From Bacteroidales bacterium (GTDB lineage Bacteria; Bacteroidota; Bacteroidia; Bacteroidales; Dysgonomonadaceae), in assembly GCA_012518155.1 (NCBI GenBank), contig JAAYTC010000330.1, positions 1 to 5,152 on the forward strand: a stretch of 5,152 nucleotides of DNA, in the 5' to 3' direction. This document shows positions 1 to 5,152 of the stretch, in pieces (the stretch's first letter is position 1; each line of letters opens with the position of its first letter). A program made the position numbers and the translations under genes. The notes below the pieces were generated by a model. The model saw only the letters and a list, made by a program, of their open reading frames with translations. It ran no database searches and was not told the origin of the DNA.

Positions 1-770
1 GAGGTAATCGTGCCGACGCGCAGGCAGCCATGACGCGCTACCTTCAATCCTACCCTAACGGCGCGTATAGCAGTGATGCTAATTATTACCTCGGCTTGCT
101 CGCTGACGAAAGGGGTGAGAAGCAACTGGCAATGAACCATTTTCGCAAGGTGATTGATGCAAGCAGCGTGAAGTTTTTAGATAATGCGCTGATATACACC
201 TCACAAAATGAATTTGAAAACGGAAACTACCGTCAAGCATTGGCAGACTATTCCCGGCTGGCCAACTCAGCCCGCAACGCGACCAACCGGCAAGTGGGAC
301 AAATAGGGATGGTGCGATCACACTATCGATTGAGCGGTTATCACGAAACGGCACGAGCAGCCACCGAATTATTAGCGAATAGTAACTTGTCTCCCGAAAT
401 GGTCACGGAAGCCCGATACTTGCGTGGAAAAGCATACCTCGAAATAAACGAGACGGATGACGCGATGGCCGATTTCCAATTCGTGGCCAACGACACACGG
501 AACGTGTATGGAGCGGAAGCGCAATTTATTCTCGCGGATACCTACTACCAACGGGAATCGTACGACCGGGCAGAAGCACAGGTGAAAGAGTTCATGCAAA
601 AAGGGACTCCCCACCAGTACTGGATGGCTCGAGCATTGATCGTGCTATCGGACACCTATCACGCCAAAGGTGACGAGTTTCAAGCACGGCAATACCTGGA
701 AAGCCTACGCAATAACTACCAAGGCGAAGAAGAGGATATACAACAGATGATTAACGCGCGACTCAACTGA
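1..770 (+). CDS. TPR-repeat protein, C-terminal part (5' end outside window)
   Basis: The reading frame is open from the left edge (first full codon at base 3) to TGA at 768-770. The ATG at base 30 is therefore probably an internal Met; the preceding codons already read as helical repeat sequence (NRADAQAA). About 255 residues are visible. Counting from that Met, about six 34-residue-type helix-turn-helix repeats can be seen near 13-46, 49-80, 87-118, 123-155, 160-191 and 196-230. They carry TPR-like small/aromatic spacing, for example DANYYLGLLADERGEKQLAM and AEAQFILADTYYQRESYDRA. The YPNGAYSSDANYYLG stretch resembles YbgF/BamD-type periplasmic TPR proteins. TPRs are protein-binding scaffolds; no enzyme motif is visible. 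The likely location is the periplasm or outer-membrane inner face, but any signal peptide lies upstream and cannot be checked. The downstream barrel gene starts 58 nt later on the same strand, so co-transcription is likely. Partner and exact role are unknown. Confidence 0.9.
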   Translation, partial: GNRADAQAAMTRYLQSYPNGAYSSDANYYLGLLADERGEKQLAMNHFRKVIDASSVKFLDNALIYTSQNEFENGNYRQALADYSRLANSARNATNRQVGQIGMVRSHYRLSGYHETARAATELLANSNLSPEMVTEARYLRGKAYLEINETDDAMADFQFVANDTRNVYGAEAQFILADTYYQRESYDRAEAQVKEFMQKGTPHQYWMARALIVLSDTYHAKGDEFQARQYLESLRNNYQGEEEDIQQMINARLN

Positions 771-828
771 TTTTATTCCAACGAGAAATGCGGCCAAATA
801 AAAATAAAAATTATCTCAGAAAGAAAAG
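771..828 (+). promoter_or_regulatory. Short A-rich gap and translation-initiation region of the barrel gene
   Basis: This 58-nt spacer has no TAnnTTTG promoter box and no hairpin followed by a T-run, which favours read-through from the TPR gene. The last 30 bases are almost all A, T and scattered G, with no anti-16S GGAGG-like core at the usual distance. A-rich leaders without Shine-Dalgarno sequence are normal for Bacteroidota and support ATG 829 as the start. Confidence 0.5.
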
Positions 829-2541
829 ATGAGAAGAATATATATCACAATCGCTGCCCTGGCATTTTCAGCCGGGATGCTCGCGCAGACACAAGATTCG
901 TTGCTGCGCCGCCAGATGGAACTGGAACGGGACTTCAACCCCACGTTGATGGACGCGAATAAGATCACCTCACTGCCCACCTTGAGGGAGCCAACCGTGC
1001 AAAAGGCAAATACCAACTACTCTACCTGGGCGGGAAGGGCCACGCCACCCCTCGAAATTGCTTTGCCTCGACCGGGCGATATCATGACCTCCATTCCTTT
1101 TAGTACCCATAAGGGCTATCTCACGCTCCACGCGGGTAACTACGCTAATTTCGATGGAGCCCTGGGCTATCGTATACTGGATGAGAAGAAGCACCAACTC
1201 GGTTTCACGTTCCTACATAACTCCACGAACGGGGACATCAATTACGTCCAAGAAGATGCAAACCCGGCAGGAAATAAAGCGCGGGTGATGAACAATAACG
1301 GCCGCCTCGCGTACCGCCATACGGCAGACGCTTTCGCGCTCGATATGCATCTGGCTTATCTTCACTCGCTGTTTAACTACTACGGGAACGGCTTCGGGGA
1401 AGAACGCTATTACAACGATGAAAACCAACGCCTGGGCGTGACGAACGTGCACGTGGCACTCCAATCCACGCCTTCTGACGCGCTCAATTTTAATGGGTTT
1501 CTTGACTTTAAGAATTTCTCATCAAAGTACGGTGAGACCCTCTCCATGGAAGGGATCAAGGGCAACCAAATACATGCTTTAGCCGGATTTGCCAAACCTT
1601 TTCAGGAAGGCAATAGCAGGATCGGCGTCGATGGCTCTATTTTAACCACCTTATACCCGGGAGATTTGGATAACTATTTTCACGTGAACGCGGCACCGTT
1701 TATCTTGTTCAGCGGCCTTAACTGGAGTGCCCGTTTAGGTGTGGATGCAGTCTTCCAAAGTATAGATGGCACACGGATAAGAGTGGTGCCTAACGCGGAC
1801 GTCCGCTGGGGAATTACCGATCACTCGTCGCTCTACTCGAAAGTACATGGTGGGTACAACCCGAACACGTTCCTCGATATGATGGAAGAGTCGCGCTACG
1901 TTCTCCCATTTATAAATGTACGTCCCTCTTTCACGCACGTGGATCTCGAAGCCGGGGTGAAGATCGGAGAGGTCAGCGGGTTTCGTTTTGACTTTTTCGG
2001 CGGATTCCGAAAAACAGACCACGAGCATTTCCTGCTACTCAACGGTCACGATGCAATTAACGGCGAAGAACCGGGACCTTTCATTGAAGCACTTAAACCG
2101 GTATATGGGCATCTCTCCCACTCTTTCGTGGGTGGCATGTTGCAAACAAACGTGTGGGCACCTTTGGACGTATCCCTGAGATTGAAAAAAAATTTTTACG
2201 ACGTAACCAACCTCTCCATAAACGAGACAGACATCGCGGACACGAAAGCATATAATAAACCAGGAATGGAAGTCGACCTTCGTGCTGCTCTCGAAATGAT
2301 CGAGAATCTCAAGCTGACATTGGGCTATTATTACGCGGGCGACCGGTGGACAAATTTCAACGGTACCGACATAGAAATGGACGCGATCAATGATCTCAAC
2401 GCCGGAGCGATTTACACGATAAACGACACTTTCTCGCTTAACGTGAAAGTAAATAACCTCTTGGCTCAAAGATACGATATCTGGTACGGGTATCCCGCGC
2501 AGGGGATCAACGCCTCGGGTGGGTTCACATTCACGTTTTAA
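829..2541 (+). CDS. Plug-less TonB-dependent-receptor-like outer-membrane beta-barrel protein
   Basis: This is a 570-residue protein. Residues 1-19 look like a type I signal peptide: basic MRR, hydrophobic IYITIAALAFSAG, probable cut after Ala19 (MLA|QTQ). Next comes a short charged segment (about 20-60) containing LERDFNPTLMDANKI, which I recall as common in Bacteroidota barrels annotated as TonB-dependent receptor. From about residue 85 onward the chain alternates polar and hydrophobic/aromatic residues with Gly/Asn-rich turns, as transmembrane beta-strands do. The C-terminus has the receptor-type NNLLAQRYDIWYGYPAQG segment and ends GGFTFTF, with Phe at 566, 568 and 570: the signal read by the BAM complex. 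There is no ~120-residue plug domain and no carboxypeptidase-like N-terminal domain, so classical gated TonB uptake is doubtful. The cargo or function is unknown. It follows the TPR gene by 58 nt, probably in one operon. Barrel assignment is firm; the precise role is not. Confidence 0.85.
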   Translation: MRRIYITIAALAFSAGMLAQTQDSLLRRQMELERDFNPTLMDANKITSLPTLREPTVQKANTNYSTWAGRATPPLEIALPRPGDIMTSIPFSTHKGYLTLHAGNYANFDGALGYRILDEKKHQLGFTFLHNSTNGDINYVQEDANPAGNKARVMNNNGRLAYRHTADAFALDMHLAYLHSLFNYYGNGFGEERYYNDENQRLGVTNVHVALQSTPSDALNFNGFLDFKNFSSKYGETLSMEGIKGNQIHALAGFAKPFQEGNSRIGVDGSILTTLYPGDLDNYFHVNAAPFILFSGLNWSARLGVDAVFQSIDGTRIRVVPNADVRWGITDHSSLYSKVHGGYNPNTFLDMMEESRYVLPFINVRPSFTHVDLEAGVKIGEVSGFRFDFFGGFRKTDHEHFLLLNGHDAINGEEPGPFIEALKPVYGHLSHSFVGGMLQTNVWAPLDVSLRLKKNFYDVTNLSINETDIADTKAYNKPGMEVDLRAALEMIENLKLTLGYYYAGDRWTNFNGTDIEMDAINDLNAGAIYTINDTFSLNVKVNNLLAQRYDIWYGYPAQGINASGGFTFTF

Positions 2542-2566
2542 GGAAACTATTTTTAATACTACTTCC

Positions 2567-2604
2567 TTCACGATTACAAGGGTTTTGTGTACTTTTGCAA
2601 CGGA
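2567..2604 (+). promoter_or_regulatory. Candidate Bacteroidota-type promoter for the penicillin-binding protein gene
   Basis: TACTTTTG at 2590-2597, followed by CAAC, matches the Bacteroidota primary-sigma -7 consensus TAnnTTTG exactly. The -33 TTTG element is weak: the best candidate at a 19-bp spacing is TTCA (2567-2570). Start of transcription would fall near 2602-2604, giving a leader of about 125 nt. It lies just after the barrel gene's stop codon, so the downstream gene can be expressed independently. The -7 box is convincing; the exact start site is inferred. Confidence 0.6.
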
Positions 2605-2626
2605 TTATCCACGGGTTCAATGTAGG

Positions 2627-2640
2627 GAGAGATCACTCTC
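2627..2640 (+). other. Small hairpin inside the leader
   Basis: GAGAG (2627-2631) and CTCTC (2636-2640) form a perfect 5-bp stem around the loop ATCA. Alone it is weak and could be chance. It matters as the first inner arm of the larger leader fold. Confidence 0.35.
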
Positions 2641-2652
2641 AACACACGCGAA

Positions 2653-2682
2653 GATTAATCAGTACATGAAGAAGGATTAATC
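2653..2682. repeat. Paired palindromes GATTAATC, 22 bp apart
   Basis: GATTAATC occurs at 2653-2660 and 2675-2682. Each copy is its own reverse complement, so the pair is both a direct and an inverted repeat; the direct match extends one base to GATTAATCA. Centres are 22 bp apart, about two helical turns. In RNA the copies can pair as an 8-bp stem with a 14-nt loop; in DNA they could be two sites for a dimeric regulator on one face of the helix. Which, if either, applies cannot be told from one sequence. Confidence 0.45.
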
Positions 2683-2726
2683 ATGGGAAATTTTCTTGAA
2701 CCCCCGTGGAAAGATTCTTAAAAAGT

Positions 2727-5129
2727 ATGGGGAAAAAAAACAGTACAGCCAAGAAAAAAAAGAAGGCGACAGCGAACAGGTGGAGCACGCGAGGCATCAT
2801 AAAGGCCATGTGGGCGGTTTTTGGAATCGCCGTGGCAGGAGGGTTGCTTTTTTTCGTGCTTGTCTCCACGGGTGCCGTTGGATACCTGCCGGAAATCGAA
2901 GAACTTGAAAACCCGATCGATAAATATGCTTCACAGGTAATCTCGTCCGATAACGAGCTACTTTTCACCTACTCGCTAAGCGATGATAATCGCATCATGG
3001 TGGATTACACCGACCTCTCTCCGCATCTTATCGATGCGCTGATCTCCACCGAGGATATACGCTATTACTCCCATTCGGGTATCGATATCATAGGATTGGG
3101 AAGAGCTATTTTTAAAACCCTCATCCTAAATCAGGAAGAGAGTGGAGGGGGCAGTACCATCACGCAACAATTGGCAAAACTCCTTTACTCGCCAAGAGCA
3201 AATAATAAGATCCAACGTGTTTTTCAAAAGCCGGTAGAATGGGTCATCGCGGCCAAACTCGAACGCCACTACACGAAAGAGGAAATTATCAATCTTTACC
3301 TCAATAAGTACGACTTTAATTATAACGCGGTGGGGATTGAATCGGCCACACGCACCTATTTTAACAAGACACCCGGAGAGCTAAGCGTTGAAGAGTCGGC
3401 CATGTTAATTGGCATGTTAAAAAACTCCTCCCTCTACAACCCGGTCCGGCGTCCCGAGGTGACCCGTGACCGGCGCAACGTGGTTTTATCGCAGATGCGA
3501 AAAGCGGGGCATCTAACACGATCCGAATCCGATTCACTCCAGCAATTGCCCATCGAAATCGATTTTAATCGTTCCAGCCACGTCGACATTGCTGCCCCTT
3601 ATTATCGGCAACACTTGGCAAAAATCATGATGACGAAAAAACCGGAGAGACGAAATTATGCTTCTTGGGAGCGTCAACAGTTCGCGGAGGACTCCGTGGC
3701 TTGGGAAGAAGATCCGATCTATGGCTGGTGTAACAAGAACAAGAAGGCGGATGGCTCCTATTACAATATTTATACCGATGGGTTAAAGATCTACTCCACC
3801 ATCGATTCCCGAATGCAGCACCATGCTGAGACGGCCGTGGAAGAGCACATGGGAGAGCATTTACAAGACCAGTTTTTCAAGGAAAAACAGGGGAAAAGCT
3901 ACGCTCCTTATTCTCGCGCGGTAAGCGATCGGGCAGAGCAACTAATGATGACAGCCATGCGGCAAACCGAACGGTATCGAGTGCTCCGAAACGGTGGAAT
4001 GGACGAAGAGGAGATCCTCAAAAACTTTAAGGAGAAACCGGTGGAGATGAAAGTGTTCTCTTGGAAACAACAAGAAATTGATACCGTGATGACCCCATGG
4101 GACTCGATACGCTATCATAAATTTTTCTTACGTGCCGGTTTTATGGCGATGGATCCCTACACGGGTCACGTGAAAGCCTACGTGGGGGGCCCCGATTTCC
4201 GATTCTTCCAGTACGATATGGTCACCACGGGAAAGCGACAAATCGGTTCAACCATCAAACCCTACCTCTACACGCTGGCCATGGAGGAAGGAATGACACC
4301 TTGCGACGAGATGATCCATGAGCCAATCACAATGATGACCGAAACCGGTGAGGAGTGGACACCTCGTAATCCCGGCCATAGTAGCGGACAGACTGTTTCC
4401 ATTCGATGGGGGCTTCAGAACTCAAGCAACTGGGTCACGGCCTACTTAATGAAACAGTTTTCGCCGTACGCCTTCGCTCGTATGCTACAATCATTTGGCC
4501 TGAAAACACCGGCCGACCCGGTGGTATCACTGGCTCTAGGGCCAAACGACGCCTCCGTATACGAGATGGTGGGTGCCTACTCCTCGTTCGTGAACAAGGG
4601 GATTCGGGTGGAACCGGTACTGGTCACCCGTATTGAAGATTCGTACGGCAACGAGGTTGCCTCCTTTGTCCCAAAGATGAGGGAGATTTTCAGCGAATCC
4701 ACCTCCTATAAGATGCTTAATATGCTCCAAGCGGTGGTAGATGGAGGGACCGGTAACCGTCTCCGATGGAGGTATAACCTAAAAGGTGCAATGGGAGGTA
4801 AAACCGGTACGACGAACGATAACTCTGATGGTTGGTTCATGTCGTTCACCCCGGATCTGGTAGCAGGATGCTGGGTAGGGGGAGATGAGCCCACGATCCA
4901 TTTCGACCGGATGGAGCATGGCCAAGGAGCCAGCATGGCATTGCCCATTCACGGGTTATTCTACCAAAAGGTGTATGCCGACCCCGAGTTAAACTATACC
5001 GATAATGGCACGTTCGACATTCCCGCGGGATTCGATCCATGCCAAGGTGCGGAGCGTTACTCTCCCGACTTTTACCGGGGTAACGAGCCGGTTATGCAAA
5101 ATGAAGGAATCGACGATATTTTCAACTGA
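2727..5129 (+). CDS. mrcA: Penicillin-binding protein 1A, bifunctional glycosyltransferase/transpeptidase
   Basis: This class A PBP polymerises lipid II into glycan strands and cross-links the peptides on the outer face of the inner membrane. Numbering is from ATG 2727 (800 residues, a usual length). The Lys-rich cytoplasmic tail (1-20) precedes a membrane anchor at about 27-52. GT51 motifs: EDIRYYSHSG with catalytic Glu109, GGGSTITQQLAK (140-151), QKPVE with second conserved Glu171, KEEIINLYLNK (184-194), and ESAMLIGMLKNSSLYNP (223-239). A linker with GLKIYSTIDSRMQ leads to the transpeptidase: nucleophile motif STIK (Ser508, Lys511), SSN (566-568) and KTGT (692-695). All catalytic residues are present, so it should be active on both sides. 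A GTG at 2706 would add seven residues, but it lies inside the predicted leader stem, whereas ATG 2727 follows an A-rich unpaired stretch. It has its own candidate promoter 185 nt or less upstream. The symbol follows E. coli PBP1A usage (ponA or pbp1A elsewhere). Confidence 0.96.
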   Translation: MGKKNSTAKKKKKATANRWSTRGIIKAMWAVFGIAVAGGLLFFVLVSTGAVGYLPEIEELENPIDKYASQVISSDNELLFTYSLSDDNRIMVDYTDLSPHLIDALISTEDIRYYSHSGIDIIGLGRAIFKTLILNQEESGGGSTITQQLAKLLYSPRANNKIQRVFQKPVEWVIAAKLERHYTKEEIINLYLNKYDFNYNAVGIESATRTYFNKTPGELSVEESAMLIGMLKNSSLYNPVRRPEVTRDRRNVVLSQMRKAGHLTRSESDSLQQLPIEIDFNRSSHVDIAAPYYRQHLAKIMMTKKPERRNYASWERQQFAEDSVAWEEDPIYGWCNKNKKADGSYYNIYTDGLKIYSTIDSRMQHHAETAVEEHMGEHLQDQFFKEKQGKSYAPYSRAVSDRAEQLMMTAMRQTERYRVLRNGGMDEEEILKNFKEKPVEMKVFSWKQQEIDTVMTPWDSIRYHKFFLRAGFMAMDPYTGHVKAYVGGPDFRFFQYDMVTTGKRQIGSTIKPYLYTLAMEEGMTPCDEMIHEPITMMTETGEEWTPRNPGHSSGQTVSIRWGLQNSSNWVTAYLMKQFSPYAFARMLQSFGLKTPADPVVSLALGPNDASVYEMVGAYSSFVNKGIRVEPVLVTRIEDSYGNEVASFVPKMREIFSESTSYKMLNMLQAVVDGGTGNRLRWRYNLKGAMGGKTGTTNDNSDGWFMSFTPDLVAGCWVGGDEPTIHFDRMEHGQGASMALPIHGLFYQKVYADPELNYTDNGTFDIPAGFDPCQGAERYSPDFYRGNEPVMQNEGIDDIFN

Positions 5130-5152
5130 TTTAGCCGGGATTTACCCCCTTA

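Larger units (their letters stand above)
2608..2710 (+). promoter_or_regulatory. Predicted structured 5' leader RNA (closed multi-branch fold) upstream of the PBP1A gene
   Basis: TCCACGGGTTCAA (2608-2620) is complementary to TTGAACCCCCGTGGA (2696-2710): 8 bp, then a 2-nt CC bulge on the 3' arm, then 5 bp. Between the arms lie a GAGAG/CTCTC hairpin with an ATCA loop (2627-2640) and a GATTAATC/GATTAATC hairpin (2653-2682), so the fold would be a three-way junction. It starts only a few bases after the predicted transcription start and stops 16 nt before ATG 2727, leaving an A/T-rich unpaired ribosome-landing zone. No T-run follows the 3' arm, so it is not an intrinsic terminator. I do not recognise a known riboswitch or RNA family. 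A small inverted-repeat (MITE-like) element is the main alternative, but I see no target-site duplication. The pairing is read directly from sequence; the regulatory role is inferred. Confidence 0.45.

Noticed and set aside
2541..2567. AGGAA...TTCCT inverted repeat after the barrel stop codon as a terminator
   Set aside because: Only 5 bp of stem around a 17-nt loop and no T-run after it; no intrinsic terminator can be supported between the barrel gene and the promoter.
2035..2571. 178-codon open frame on the - strand opposite the barrel gene
   Set aside because: It lies almost wholly antisense to a gene with clear protein-level signatures, shows no recognisable domain or signal, and is Val/Arg/Cys-rich as reverse-strand shadows often are.
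2612..2620. GGGTTCAA resembles a tRNA T-arm, hinting at a tRNA or an attachment site
   Set aside because: No acceptor stem, anticodon arm or CCA end can be built around it; its complement lies 75 nt away, not across a 7-nt T-loop.
2608..2710. 103-bp element with inverted ends as a MITE or insertion remnant
   Set aside because: The flanks (GGATTA on the left, AAGATT on the right) show no clear target-site duplication, and the position between promoter and start codon fits a leader RNA better. A copy-number search of the genome would settle it.
2696..2908. 70-codon open frame overlapping the start of the PBP1A gene in another frame
   Set aside because: It starts with TTG, overlaps the Lys-rich tail and membrane anchor of a convincing gene, and its product (rich in Lys, Gly, Arg, His) looks like an off-frame reading.
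4183..4193. GGGGGGCCCC G/C run in the PBP1A gene
   Set aside because: It encodes the conserved Val-Gly-Gly-Pro segment ahead of the transpeptidase nucleophile and needs no other explanation.
5130..5152. GGGATTTACCC hairpin after the PBP1A stop codon as a terminator
   Set aside because: A 3-bp stem (5137-5139 with 5145-5147) is too weak, and the window ends before any T-run could be seen.

Overview
The window looks like a chromosomal segment from a member of the Bacteroidota, probably order Bacteroidales. Three things support this: a TonB-receptor-type outer-membrane barrel ending in a C-terminal Phe strand, a class A penicillin-binding protein whose motif wording is typical of that phylum, and A-rich translation starts without Shine-Dalgarno sequences next to a TAnnTTTG-type -7 promoter box. 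All genes are on the + strand, with no sign of mobile elements, phage, CRISPR, tRNA or rRNA. I cannot name the genus.

Layout. Bases 1-770 hold the C-terminal ~255 residues of a tetratricopeptide-repeat (TPR) protein whose beginning lies outside the window. After a 58-nt A-rich gap comes a secreted 570-residue outer-membrane beta-barrel protein (829-2541). It is related to TonB-dependent receptors but has no room for a plug domain. A 185-nt intergenic region (2542-2726) follows, then a complete bifunctional penicillin-binding protein 1A of 800 residues (2727-5129). The last 23 bases are non-coding.

How the parts fit. The TPR protein and the barrel probably form one transcription unit, since the gap is short and shows no promoter or terminator. 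They may work together at the envelope, the TPR protein as a scaffold and the barrel in the outer membrane. The penicillin-binding protein polymerises and cross-links peptidoglycan and appears to have its own promoter.

The most unusual part is the leader of the penicillin-binding protein gene. A good -7 box (TACTTTTG, 2590-2597) predicts transcription starting near 2602-2604. A few bases later a 13-base arm (2608-2620) is fully complementary, apart from a 2-nt bulge, to 2696-2710 just ahead of the start codon. Two smaller hairpins lie between the arms, one made of two copies of the palindrome GATTAATC. This would make a closed multi-branched RNA of about 103 nt, a candidate cis-regulatory leader for a cell-wall enzyme that I do not recognise as any known family.
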